Shown here piece after piece: positions 1 through 7,692 of a stretch of 26,497 bases of DNA (positions within the stretch are counted from its first letter, which is position 1; every line of letters begins with the position of its first letter). The notes under the pieces were generated by a model. It did not search any database. It was not told the origin of the DNA and saw only the letters and a program-made list of their open reading frames with translations. This DNA comes from VGWB01 sp964480945 (GTDB lineage: Bacteria; Bacteroidota; Ignavibacteria; UBA10030): positions 1 to 26,497 of the forward strand of contig CAYZRX010000057.1 in assembly GCA_964480945.1 (NCBI GenBank). Reading direction: 5' to 3'. The position numbers were made by a program, and so were the translations under genes.

Positions 1-1035
1 GTCCCCGTTATAGTGTTCCGCCGACTTGAAGAACATGATGGGAATAAGATAGATCAGCAGCGGGCCTCCATCGCTGTAGACGACCGATTCCCCGAGGGAG
101 AGATCGACACCCTTGAAGGGCGTGATCTCGACCATGTGCGCCGCCATATACTTCAGGTGGTCGACCGATCGATAGATGTCCGTCATCGAGGAAGAATACG
201 CGTGGTACGATCGGGACGAATCGATAATATTGGAATTGAGCTCGGCATGGATGTAGGTGAAATCCAGCCAGTCGGTCACCGGCACGCGCATCTTGATCTG
301 GGGGTATGAGGGAGGCTTGTAGGAAAACGCAAGGTTCCCGTGCCGGGCAAGCCCCCAATCGTTCTGCATCTTCTCGAGCGAGAACTGAAAGGCGCCGATA
401 TGAAACGTCAGCTGTGCTTCCGTCGTGTTGTACTCGATTGCGTCGCCTCTCTGCTTGGTGAGCACGATGCCCGGGTCGGGAGTGTTCACCTTGACCACAT
501 TGATGCCTGTCCCGACCTCTCGGCTGTCAACAAAGTTGAAGTAGTAGCCGACATCGTGAAAAGCATAACCGTAGAACCGCACACCCTGATCCCGAAGACG
601 GTCGTACCCATTGTAGAGCGATGAGTAGCTGAAGCGGCCGATCAGATCCAGGTTCATCACTCCCCCATCGTAGTCGGTCGAGATGAGATGCCAGCGTATC
701 TCGGATGGCTCGGGATCCCCCGCCAGGTAGGAAAGCTCGTAGCGGAACTCCCCCTTCAGGAACTCGTACTCATCCCGCTCCAACTCTGTCATCTTATCAA
801 CTTGACCGTCCAATGCTTTGAGATGAGCTGCAATCTCAAGGCGGGAGAGCGGTTTGACCGCGTCGCGGTAGTTCGTCAGGAGCTCGCGCGCCTCCATCCT
901 CTTGAGAAACCAGTAGACTTCGTTTGACGTCGGGAGGTAGATTGATTGGGAGTGGGAGACCGAAGCGAGCAGCAGGGCTCCAACCACCGTAAACAAAAAT
1001 GATCTTCTGAGACGAAAAGAAATCTCCATCCTCAT
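1..1035 (-). CDS. Outer-membrane beta-barrel protein, Wzi capsule-assembly-like (3' part missing)
   Basis: An open frame of 345 codons runs off the left edge, so the C-terminus is missing. The ATG at 1035 is preceded by an AGAGAG ribosome site; a second ATG lies two codons in. Residues 1-30 form a signal peptide (basic start, then LFTVVGALLLASVSHSQ). The mature start (YLPTSNEVYWFLKRMEA...AVKPLSR.EIAAHL) and the later GESVVYSDGGPLLIYLIPIMFFKSAEH segment resemble the Caps_assemb_Wzi family as it occurs in Ignavibacteria-like genomes. Many alternating aromatic/polar stretches fit an outer-membrane barrel. Wzi proteins anchor or assemble surface polysaccharide, which agrees with the nucleotide-sugar genes nearby. 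The family call comes from recognition, not a search; an uncharacterised barrel protein is the alternative. Confidence 0.6.
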   Translation of the reverse strand, partial: MRMEISFRLRRSFLFTVVGALLLASVSHSQSIYLPTSNEVYWFLKRMEARELLTNYRDAVKPLSRLEIAAHLKALDGQVDKMTELERDEYEFLKGEFRYELSYLAGDPEPSEIRWHLISTDYDGGVMNLDLIGRFSYSSLYNGYDRLRDQGVRFYGYAFHDVGYYFNFVDSREVGTGINVVKVNTPDPGIVLTKQRGDAIEYNTTEAQLTFHIGAFQFSLEKMQNDWGLARHGNLAFSYKPPSYPQIKMRVPVTDWLDFTYIHAELNSNIIDSSRSYHAYSSSMTDIYRSVDHLKYMAAHMVEITPFKGVDLSLGESVVYSDGGPLLIYLIPIMFFKSAEHYNGD

Positions 1036-1056
1036 CTGTTTCTCTCTTTAATCTGT

Positions 1057-1107
1057 GGGACAAACACTCTTGTTTGTCCTCAGAGGTCCGACAGGAATGT
1101 CGGACCT
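1057..1107 (-). repeat. REP unit 1 (two hairpins)
   Basis: Hairpin A has arms GGACAAACA (1058-1066) and TGTTTGTCC (1071-1079) with a 4-nt loop. Hairpin B has perfect 10-bp arms AGGTCCGACA (1084-1093) and TGTCGGACCT (1098-1107) with loop GGAA. Read on the minus strand, hairpin B is preceded by GTAG (1106-1109 on +), the tetranucleotide known to precede REP palindromes recognised by RAYT transposases. It lies directly upstream of the outer-membrane gene. Confidence 0.85.
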
Positions 1108-1140
1108 ACCATTGGCTGAATACCCTGACAAACCCCCGGT

Positions 1141-1190
1141 GGGACAAACATTCTTGTTTGTCCCTTCCGGTCCGAAACGAATGTTGGACC
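1141..1190 (-). repeat. REP unit 2 (two hairpins)
   Basis: Hairpin A has perfect 10-bp arms GGGACAAACA (1141-1150) and TGTTTGTCCC (1155-1164) with loop TTCT. Hairpin B has arms GGTCCGA (1169-1175) and TTGGACC (1184-1190), with one G-T wobble. The minus-strand GTAG follows at 1190-1193 on the + numbering. It has the same layout as units 1, 4 and 5. Confidence 0.85.
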
Positions 1191-1224
1191 TACCAACGGT
1201 GAAACAAACCTTTGACAAACCCCC

Positions 1225-1300
1225 GGGACAAACATTTGGCGAAGCCATCCCTTCGGGACTTGTTTGTCCCCCATGATCCAGAAGAAATGACCGACCTAAC
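1225..1300 (-). repeat. REP unit 3, degenerate and interrupted
   Basis: The arms of hairpin A, GGGACAAACA (1225-1234) and TGTTTGTCCC (1261-1270), are intact, but the loop is 26 nt. The loop holds the motif TGGCGAAGCCATCCCTTCGG (1237-1256), which recurs at 5648. A decayed hairpin B follows (1275-1300; minus-strand GTTAGGTCGGTCAT) and overlaps the transposase stop codon at 1296-1298. It looks like one palindrome inserted into another. Confidence 0.65.
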
Positions 1301-1763
1301 ATGATTCCTTGCTTTCGCTAAAGTAGCTCCCGGGATAGTTCAACGGATCATCAGTCAATCCAGCTTTGAGCGGATTGTTGAAGAGATACTCCACTTTCTC
1401 GAGAAGCTCATCCTCGTCCCTCACGATTCTGTCATATGATTCATGCTGCCAGACCCGGCCTGAATGGTGTCTCATCGTGTTGATCCTACGCGCTGATCCT
1501 CCCTTGATACCCTTCATAATACGACTCAACGTGTACTCCTCCTTCGGGGTCAGCAGAAGATGCACGTGATCGGGCATCACAACAGCTGCCGTAAGATCAT
1601 AAAACTCGCCGTCTCCTTTCTTCACGTGTTTGAGAACCGCTCCTTGCTCGTCAACGCTCAACATTCCCTTGCTTGTTCTGAATGTCACGAAATAAGTCGC
1701 TCCTCTCATCGTCCAGTGAGGGAGGTGTCTTCTCGTTATCTGGAGGCTCTCGCGTTCCGCCAA
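1296..1763 (-). CDS. REP-associated tyrosine transposase (RAYT, Y1/IS200-like)
   Basis: 155 residues, normal length for a RAYT. Family marks, in order: LPHW..RGATYFVTFR at 14-29; the HUH metal motif in PDHVHLLL (H66, H68); GRVWQHESYDRIVRDEDEL at 102-120; and VEYLFNNPLKAGL at 124-136, where Y126 is the likely nucleophile by analogy with the family. RAYTs are single-strand DNA transposases that bind and cut REP hairpins next to GTAG/GGAG. The start is TTG at 1763 with AAGGA 6 nt upstream; the next ATG is inside the conserved N-terminus. Three REP units lie on one side and two on the other, so gene plus repeats form a REPtron-like unit. The frame and motif residues look intact, so it may be active. 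Confidence 0.92.
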   Translation of the reverse strand: MAERESLQITRRHLPHWTMRGATYFVTFRTSKGMLSVDEQGAVLKHVKKGDGEFYDLTAAVVMPDHVHLLLTPKEEYTLSRIMKGIKGGSARRINTMRHHSGRVWQHESYDRIVRDEDELLEKVEYLFNNPLKAGLTDDPLNYPGSYFSESKESC

Positions 1764-1803
1764 TTTCTATCCTTCGGAGGATTCAGCGAAACCATCACCT
1801 GGT

Positions 1804-1853
1804 GGGACAAACATTCTTGTTTGTCCCTTCCGGTCCGAAACGAATGTCGGACC
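1804..1853 (-). repeat. REP unit 4 (two hairpins)
   Basis: Hairpin A has perfect arms GGGACAAACA (1804-1813) and TGTTTGTCCC (1818-1827). Hairpin B has perfect arms GGTCCGA (1832-1838) and TCGGACC (1847-1853). The minus-strand GTAG is at 1853-1856. It is almost identical to unit 2 over the whole unit, including the spacer after it (CTACCAACGGTGAAAC), so the two are recent copies. Confidence 0.88.
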
Positions 1854-1890
1854 TACCAACGGTGAAACGAACCTTTAACAAACCCTCGGT

Positions 1891-1942
1891 GGGACGAATA
1901 TTCTTGTTTGTCCCTTCCGGTCCGAAACGAATGTCGGACTAC
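1891..1942 (-). repeat. REP unit 5, overlapping the end of the decarboxylase gene
   Basis: Hairpin A has a mutated left arm (GGGACGAATA, 1891-1900) against TGTTTGTCCC (1905-1914). Hairpin B has arms GGTCCGA (1919-1925) and TCGGACT (1934-1940). The minus-strand GTAG occupies 1939-1942 and contains the TAG stop of the adjacent UDP-glucuronate decarboxylase gene. The hairpins could also end its transcript. Confidence 0.8.
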
Positions 1943-2877
1943 AATCCCAACTTTTTCTTGAAATACCTCGATGTCCTCTGCAAACCGTCTTGCCTTGAGA
2001 CTTTCGGCTCCCACTTCAAGATCTTCCTGGCGTTAGCGATGTCCGGCTGGCGTACCTTTGGATCATCCTCTGGCAGAGGCTTGAAAACGACCCTGCTCCC
2101 GCTCCCTGCGAACTCAATGATCTCCCGCGCCAATGCCTCCATGCTGATCTCTTCAGGATTCCCGAGGTTGACCGGCAGGCCGTAATCCGACATCATCAGC
2201 CGGTAGATCCCATCGATCAGATCCGAGACGTAGCAGATGCTGCGCGTCTGCTTGCCGTCGCCAAACACGGTTACCTCTTCCTTCCGCAGCGCCTGGGACA
2301 TGAACGCGGGTATCGCCCGGCCGTCGTCGATCCGCATCCGCTCCCCGTACGTATTGAAGATGCGAGCGATCCGTGTGTCGAGTTTGTGGTATCGATGGTA
2401 GGCCATCGTCATCGCTTCCGCGAACCGCTTCGCCTCGTCGTACACCCCCCGCGGGCCGACGGGATTGACATTCCCCCAATACGACTCGGGCTGCGGATGA
2501 ACGAGTGGATCGCCGTAGACTTCGGAGGTCGAGGCAAGAAGAAATGCCGCGCCCTTCGCTTTCGCCAGTCCGAGCGCCTTGTGCGTCCCGAGAGATCCAA
2601 CCTTCAGCGTCTGGATAGGGAGCTTGAGGTAGTCGATCGGGCTTGCCGGCGAGGCAAAGTGAAAAATGTAATCGACGTCCCCCTCTACGAAGAGGTAGTT
2701 CGTGACATCGTACTGGATGAACTTGAACTGAGCGTGCCCCGCGAGATGCGCGATGTTGTCCGTCGAGCCGGTAATCAAGTTGTCGATGCAGATGACCCTG
2801 TGGCCTTCGGCAATCAGGCGGTCACACAGGTGCGAGCCAAGGAAGCCGGCTCCTCCGGTCACGACTGAGGTGGTCAT
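1939..2877 (-). CDS. UDP-glucuronate decarboxylase (UDP-xylose synthase), SDR family
   Basis: 312 residues, the usual length for bacterial UXS. It makes UDP-xylose from UDP-glucuronate with tightly bound NAD+, in the cytoplasm. Seen: the Rossmann motif TGGAGFLGSH (7-16); STSEVYGDP (116-124) holding the active-site Ser/Glu region; the catalytic pair Y146 and K150 in the UXS-typical string GPRGVYDEAKRFAEA; then RIFNTYG and VFGDGKQTRS..YV.DL. The ATG at 2877 has no clear Shine-Dalgarno site. Its substrate would come from the UDP-glucose dehydrogenase at 7693-8956. The TAG stop lies in the GTAG of REP unit 5. A related nucleotide-sugar epimerase is less likely given the YDEAK context. Confidence 0.92.
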   Translation of the reverse strand: MTTSVVTGGAGFLGSHLCDRLIAEGHRVICIDNLITGSTDNIAHLAGHAQFKFIQYDVTNYLFVEGDVDYIFHFASPASPIDYLKLPIQTLKVGSLGTHKALGLAKAKGAAFLLASTSEVYGDPLVHPQPESYWGNVNPVGPRGVYDEAKRFAEAMTMAYHRYHKLDTRIARIFNTYGERMRIDDGRAIPAFMSQALRKEEVTVFGDGKQTRSICYVSDLIDGIYRLMMSDYGLPVNLGNPEEISMEALAREIIEFAGSGSRVVFKPLPEDDPKVRQPDIANARKILKWEPKVSRQDGLQRTSRYFKKKLGL

Positions 2878-2904
2878 GGCAGATTCAGACGAATGCGAGG
2901 ATAT

Positions 2905-2993
2905 GGAGTGATGGGATGATGGAATGATGGAAGAATGGAATAATGGAAGAGTTGAATGATGGAATAGTGGAACAATGGAATTATGGGATTATG
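2905..2993 (+). repeat. Degenerate ATGGAAT-type array, left of the four-helix gene
   Basis: About 90 bases of short imperfect repeats built on GATGGAAT/AATGGAAT/GTGGAACA, beginning GGAGTGATGG at 2905-2914. It runs through the stop codon of the four-helix-bundle gene (2989-2991). An array of the same type in inverted orientation lies on the other side of that gene. Confidence 0.85.
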
Positions 2994-3426
2994 GCGCGTA
3001 GGGCTGCGGTCGCTCGTGCAACTCCTGGTCCCACGACCCTTCTCGGCGCTTCTCCTGCAGTGATTTGATCAACGCGAGTAGCTTGTTCTCTACCCTGTAG
3101 TGAAGCTCATCGAAAGACTCAAAAGAAGATTCTGTCAATCGGCGGGTGGCCTTTAGACCAATCATCCTGGTCATCACCTCTCCCATCGATCCAAGGGAAA
3201 CGTTGAGGAAATACAGGTACTCGTTGATGGTTCTGCGGCAGTACCCTTCAGATATGTTTGATGAGACAGATTGAGCCGAATCCAAGATTTGACCTCTCAG
3301 CCGCAATTCGACACCGTGAAGATCGCCGAGGATTTTGTCCACAAGAACGAACAACTCCATCGCATCATTCCAGACCTCAAGTTTCATGAAGCCACGATTC
3401 AGGTTCCTTCTTCTCGTATGCTCCAT
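2989..3426 (-). CDS. Four-helix-bundle protein (23S rRNA IVS / Avd-like family)
   Basis: 145 residues from the ATG at 3426, which has GGAGGAG about 9 nt upstream; an in-frame GTG at 3447 is a poorer start. The sequence KLEVWNDAMELF....I...L.G.ELRLRGQILDSAQSVSSNISEGYCRRTINEYLYFLNVSLGSMGEV matches the 23S_rRNA_IVP / four helix bundle family (TIGR02436-type), which forms pentamers and is related to Avd of diversity-generating retroelements. The function of stand-alone members is unknown; they bind nucleic acid in the DGR case. Here there is no reverse transcriptase or variable repeat nearby. The last codons run into the repeat array, and both flanks carry inverted arrays, so the gene may be the cargo of a small mobile unit (inferred). 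Confidence 0.85.
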   Translation of the reverse strand: MEHTRRRNLNRGFMKLEVWNDAMELFVLVDKILGDLHGVELRLRGQILDSAQSVSSNISEGYCRRTINEYLYFLNVSLGSMGEVMTRMIGLKATRRLTESSFESFDELHYRVENKLLALIKSLQEKRREGSWDQELHERPQPYAP

Positions 3427-3450
3427 AACGGTCTTCTCCTCCCCCACCTA

Positions 3451-3512
3451 ATTCCATCACTCCATATGTTCCACCACCGCATCATCCGACCACTCCATTC
3501 CTCCATCACTCC
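3451..3512 (-). repeat. Degenerate ATGGA-type array, right of the four-helix gene, inverted
   Basis: On the minus strand it reads GGAGTGATGGAGGAATGG... and contains GGAGTGATGG twice (3503-3512 and 3454-3463 on + numbering). This is the inverse of the left array, whose outer end at 2905-2914 is the same 10-mer. The two arrays therefore bound 2905-3512 like loose terminal inverted repeats. The array lies just upstream of the ribosome site of the four-helix gene. Confidence 0.8.
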
Positions 3513-3655
3513 AAAACTTCGCTCTCCTCTTCCCCGCGCTGTTAAGTTACCGAATTGAGTCTCCAGAATCAACGAAAAGGGCGTGAACATCGTCCTTTTC
3601 GGTGCAAAGACCCTGAAGACGATCGCTTCCGGCGTCACGAGTCCGCGACGTGAGC

Positions 3656-5449
3656 TCACCGACTCAGGGATTCCCACCCACGCTTCGAAAGGTTTCGATA
3701 GATGACAGTGAAGGCGATCGCGGCGACGATGAGGAACAAGACGCCGACCAAGGTCTCCCCGAAAATGAGTTTGCCGAAGCCGAACAGGGACATATAGATG
3801 AGGAGGCACCCGAACAACCAATTCATGATATTAAAGAGACCGTCTTTCCGCGGAACGACATCGTGCACTTTCGCTGCGATGGGTCCCCAGAACGTCGGCG
3901 ACGGTCTCACCTTCCGAAAGAACGGGATGAGCTTCTCGTCGGGCTCGGGCTTGGTCAGGAAGGTGGCGATCAGCCAGACGGCAGTCGTGATTCCCGTCGT
4001 GATCAGGACGAGGTAGGCGAAGTCGTACGCGTTCTCGCTGCTGAGGTGAAATCCGAACTCGAGGACGAGCGACACGACGAAGGCGGAGGCCATCGCGGCA
4101 ACTTCGCTCCACGCGTTGATCCGCCACCAGTACCAGCGGAGGATGTAGACTAGCCCCGTCCCCGCTCCAAGCGCCATCAAGAACATCCACGCGCCGCTGA
4201 TCGACTCCATATAGAACGATACGATCGCTGAGCAGATCATCAGCAGAACCGTCGCTAGCTGTGATACCCTGACGTAATGCTTCTCCGTCCCGGTTTTCCG
4301 GAAGAACCGGCGGTAGAGGTCGTTGACAAGGTACGAAGCGCCCCAGTTGAACTGCGTGCCGATAGTGGACATATACGCGGCGGCGAACGCTGCAACCATC
4401 AGCCCTCTCAGGGACACCGGCAAGTAGAGAAGCATGATGCGGATGTAACCCGATTCAGGATCCTGAGCAAAGGCGGCATCGTGTTGAAAGTGCACCATCG
4501 CAACAAGGGCGACGAGGATCCAGGGCCAGGGGCGGATCGCATAGTGCGCAATGTTGAACCAGAGCGTTGCGAGGATGGAATGTTTCTCATCCTTTGCCGA
4601 GAAAATCCGCTGCGCGATGTATCCACCGCCGCCCGGCTCCGCCCCGGGGTACCACGTCGCCCACCAGTTGACCGCGATGTAGACGATGAAGGTAATCATC
4701 GGCATCCAGAGCGAGTTGAGTTCTGGTGTGAAGGACATCACCGATCCCGTCGCGCCCGTGCCGACGTTCCGAGCTTCGTCCAGGTGAACCAGTCCCTCTT
4801 TCAGGCTCGCCATACCGCCGACCGCATCGACGGCGAAGACCGCCAGGGCGATCACCATGCCCATCATAAGGACAAACTGGAAGAGGTCCATCACGAGCAC
4901 GCCCCAGAGTCCGGAGAGCGTGGAGATGGATGCGGTCAGAATCATGATACCGATGACGATGGAGATTGCCTCGATCTTCCCGATCCCGAGGATGAGCGTC
5001 AGGATCTTGATCATGGCGAGATTGATCCATCCCATGATGATGAGGTTGATCGGCAGACCGAGGTAGAGAGCGCGAAATCCTCGAAGAAATGCCGCGGGCC
5101 GGCCAGAGTACCGGATCTCGGCGAACTCCACATCGGTCAGAACTCCGGCCCGACGCCAGAGCTTGGCGTAAAAGAACACCGTCAGCATGCCACTGAAGAC
5201 CAGACTCCACCAAATCCAATTCCCCGCGATGCCGTTCCGCGCCGTTAGGCCCGTCACCGCCAGCGGCGTATCTGCGGCGAATGTCGTCGCAACCATCGAT
5301 GTGCCGGCAAGCCACCAGGTGACCTTCCTCCCCGAAATGAAATAGTCGTTGACGCTGCCGGTCGCCTTCTTGTGGTAATAGATACCGATTGCGAGGTTAA
5401 ACGCGAAGTACGCGCAGATGATGATCCAGTCGACGAGCGTGAGCTGCAC
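3656..5449 (-). CDS. Sodium:solute symporter (SSS family)
   Basis: 597 residues from a GTG at 5449 that has GGAG 7 nt upstream and begins just before the first membrane segment (VQLTLVDWIIICAYFAFNLAIG). A longer frame to a TTG at 5563 adds 38 hydrophilic residues and no ribosome site. Multiple hydrophobic segments span the length. SSS marks are YFISGRKVTWWLAGTSMVATTFAADTPLAVTG near the N-terminus, and GGGYIAQRIFSAKDEKHS after a periplasmic stretch, then AAFAAAYMSTIGTQFNWGASYLVND, the PutP/SGLT-like sodium-site region. It would import a small solute with Na+ across the inner membrane; the substrate cannot be read from sequence. It is divergent from the peptidase gene at 6052, with about 600 bases between them. 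Confidence 0.9.
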   Translation of the reverse strand: MQLTLVDWIIICAYFAFNLAIGIYYHKKATGSVNDYFISGRKVTWWLAGTSMVATTFAADTPLAVTGLTARNGIAGNWIWWSLVFSGMLTVFFYAKLWRRAGVLTDVEFAEIRYSGRPAAFLRGFRALYLGLPINLIIMGWINLAMIKILTLILGIGKIEAISIVIGIMILTASISTLSGLWGVLVMDLFQFVLMMGMVIALAVFAVDAVGGMASLKEGLVHLDEARNVGTGATGSVMSFTPELNSLWMPMITFIVYIAVNWWATWYPGAEPGGGGYIAQRIFSAKDEKHSILATLWFNIAHYAIRPWPWILVALVAMVHFQHDAAFAQDPESGYIRIMLLYLPVSLRGLMVAAFAAAYMSTIGTQFNWGASYLVNDLYRRFFRKTGTEKHYVRVSQLATVLLMICSAIVSFYMESISGAWMFLMALGAGTGLVYILRWYWWRINAWSEVAAMASAFVVSLVLEFGFHLSSENAYDFAYLVLITTGITTAVWLIATFLTKPEPDEKLIPFFRKVRPSPTFWGPIAAKVHDVVPRKDGLFNIMNWLFGCLLIYMSLFGFGKLIFGETLVGVLFLIVAAIAFTVIYRNLSKRGWESLSR

Positions 5450-5647
5450 GAAAACTCTCCGTCCAGTCTGCTTGTGATCCCAGGCCACGACCGGAGTCCG
5501 GTCATGTACTAGCCCGGAAGAGAGGGCGAAAACGGTGTGCAATAGTATTGGTTTTCTGGCCAAGAATCAAACATCTGAGCTGACTGTGAAATCAAAGGTT
5601 GGATTCACCCTGAGGGAAGCTTACGGGCCCAGCCCTAGCGCGGAGTC

Positions 5648-5761
5648 TGGCGAAGCCATGCCTTCGGCAGAAGAGTGCTCTGAGAGGCGGGGGCCTGGGC
5701 ATCCTTCCTACGGAGGGGCGGCTCCGCATATCGCTCGTTCCCACGGTCCCCCGTGGGAACG
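5648..5761. repeat. Cluster of unrelated palindromes in the symporter-peptidase spacer
   Basis: Three palindromes lie close together. First, TGGCGAAGCCATGCCTTCGG (5648-5667) is an imperfect hairpin and differs by one base from 1237-1256 inside REP unit 3. Second, a hairpin has arms CGGAG (5711-5715) and CTCCG (5722-5726). Third, perfect 11-bp arms CGTTCCCACGG (5736-5746) and CCGTGGGAACG (5751-5761) enclose loop TCCC, of the GTTCCCACG type of REP seen in many genomes (from memory). The rest of the 5450-6051 spacer shows no gene I can support. Confidence 0.7.
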
Positions 5762-6051
5762 AAGAGAGAGCACAGCCAATAGGCATTTCGAGCCGCAACG
5801 TGGACGGCGTTGTGTCGAAGGGAGCCACAGGATGCAAACTCTGAGCATCCGGCCTTCTGTTCGGGACCGGAGCTCCCTCACAACATTATTTGAGAGGCAA
5901 GGCCGTCAGATTCTCGCAACTGAGAAGGCGCGAAGAATTGACTTGATGCATCCTGAAAATTGCGATACTTTTTCGCTCAGCATTCGTCCATGAACCAACT
6001 CACACCCCTCCCTACGTCAGACAACTATCCTCTCAACAAAACGGAGGTCTT

Positions 6052-7592
6052 ATGAACAGACGGTCAATCGGATTCTTCTTACTCTTCCTCGTCTTCGCCG
6101 TAGTCCCGGCGACAGCTCAACGCTTCGGACCCCCTATGCTGGGGCCCACATTCCCGACCGACGACCAGGTGATCAAGAACATTTGGACGGAAGCCATGGA
6201 TTCGTCGCAGCTCGTGGGCCTTGCGCACGAGCTGTTCGACGCCATCGGTCCCCGCCTGGTCGGTTCACCTCAGATGATCAAGGCGAACAACTGGGCGTTG
6301 GCACACTATCAAAAATGGGGGATCGAGGCGAAGAATGAGGAGTACGGCAAATGGCGCGGCTGGGAACGCGGTATCTCGCATATCGATCTGCTGCAGCCGC
6401 GCGTGCGGTCACTCGAGGGAATGATGCTCGCCTGGAGTCCCGCCACGAAGAAGGGAGGCGTCACAGCGGGCTTGATCATTCTCGCCGACGTCCCCGACTC
6501 GCTTGCATTCCAGAAGTGGCTTCCGTCGGTCAAAGGGAAGTTCGTCCTCGTCTCGCAGCCGCAGCCCACGGGGCGGCCGAATAACGACTGGGAGGAGTTC
6601 GGCACGAAGGTGTCGTTCGACAGTCTGAAAGCGCTCCGGACGAGGATGACCGATGCGTGGAGAGATCGGATGAGGAAAACAGGGTTCAGACAAGATACGC
6701 TCGCCGAAGTGCTCGAGCAGGCGGGAGCGGTCGGCGTGTTGAGCTCCCAGTGGTCGATGGGATGGGGCACGTTCAGGATCTTCGGCACCGCCGCAAAGAA
6801 GATTCCGGTCGTTGCGCTCAGCCTTGAGGACTACAACCTCGTCTATCGCCTGGTGGAATATGGCGACAACCCGGTCGTGAGAGTCGAGACTGAATCGAAA
6901 TTCCTCGAGCCTACTCCGACGTTCAACACCATTGCGATGATCCGCGGGACCGAGAAGCCGGACGAGTACGTGATCCTCTCGGCGCATCTCGATTCCTGGG
7001 ACGGCTCGTCGGGTGCGACCGATAACGGGACGGGGACACTGACGATGATGGAGGCGATGAGAATTCTGAAGAAGTACTATCCCAACCCGAAGCGGACGAT
7101 TATCGTCGGTCACTGGTGCAGTGAGGAGCAGGGTTTGAACGGATCCCGGGCGTTCGTGAAGGATCATCCCGACATCGTCGAGAAGATCCAGGCGGTATTC
7201 AATCAGGATAACGGTACGGGACGGGTGGGAAGCATCGGCGCGCAAGGTCTGGTCGATGCAGGCGAGCACCTGGCTCGATGGCTGTCGAGAGCACCGGACC
7301 AGGTTACGCGGGATCTGAGGCTGGGACTTCCCGGCATTCCCTTCGGGGGCGGCAGCGACCACGCACCCTTTGTCGCCGCGGGAGCGCCGGCATTCGGGCT
7401 CGGCTCGAACTCCTGGGACTATTTCTCCTACACGTGGCACACGAACCGCGACACGTACGACAAGCTGGTCTTCGATGACTTGAAGAACAACGTCGTGCTC
7501 ACGGCATGCCTGGTGTACGAGGCATGTGAGGACCCGCAGTTTGTTCCACGTGAGCGCCGGGTCATGCCGATCGATCCGCGGACCGGCAAGCC
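6052..7592 (+). CDS. Secreted M28-family zinc metallopeptidase (3' end in gap)
   Basis: The ATG at 6052 has GGAGGT 3 nt upstream. 513 residues are readable before the N gap; only a short tail should be missing. Residues 1-23 are a signal peptide ending in ATAQ. Residues about 110-280 form a PA-like insert region, and about 295-500 the M28 catalytic domain. Expected zinc ligands are all present: H312 (SAHLDSWDG), D324 (ATDNGTG), E359 with general base E358 (CSEEQGLNGS), D386 (FNQDNGTG) and H463 (YTWHTNRDTYDKL). It resembles carboxypeptidase Q/aminopeptidase S-type exopeptidases acting in the periplasm or outside the cell. Any frame continued across the N run into 7693-7830 is an artefact, since that side encodes the dehydrogenase on the other strand. 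Confidence 0.92.
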
Positions 7593-7692
7593 NNNNNNNN
7601 NNNNNNNNNNNNNNNNNNNNNNNNNNNNNNNNNNNNNNNNNNNNNNNNNNNNNNNNNNNNNNNNNNNNNNNNNNNNNNNNNNNNNNNNNNNN
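7593..7692. other. Scaffold gap (100 N)
   Basis: Exactly 100 N, a conventional placeholder for a gap of unknown size. The peptidase enters from the left and the dehydrogenase C-terminus from the right, pointing at each other. Both last codons are lost here, together with any terminator or gene between them. Confidence 0.98.

Noticed and set aside
2905..2993. CRISPR array
   Set aside because: Repeats are under 10 bases, degenerate and without spacers of even length; no cas genes are present.
2989..3426. Diversity-generating retroelement accessory gene (avd)
   Set aside because: No reverse transcriptase, template repeat or variable target gene lies nearby, so only family resemblance is claimed.
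4277..5248. Long + strand frame of 323 codons
   Set aside because: It is antisense to the symporter gene, charged and repetitive in composition, with no ribosome site; a shadow of GC-rich codon use.
6409..7440. Minus strand frame of 343 codons
   Set aside because: Antisense to the M28 peptidase, whose full catalytic set is intact on the other strand.
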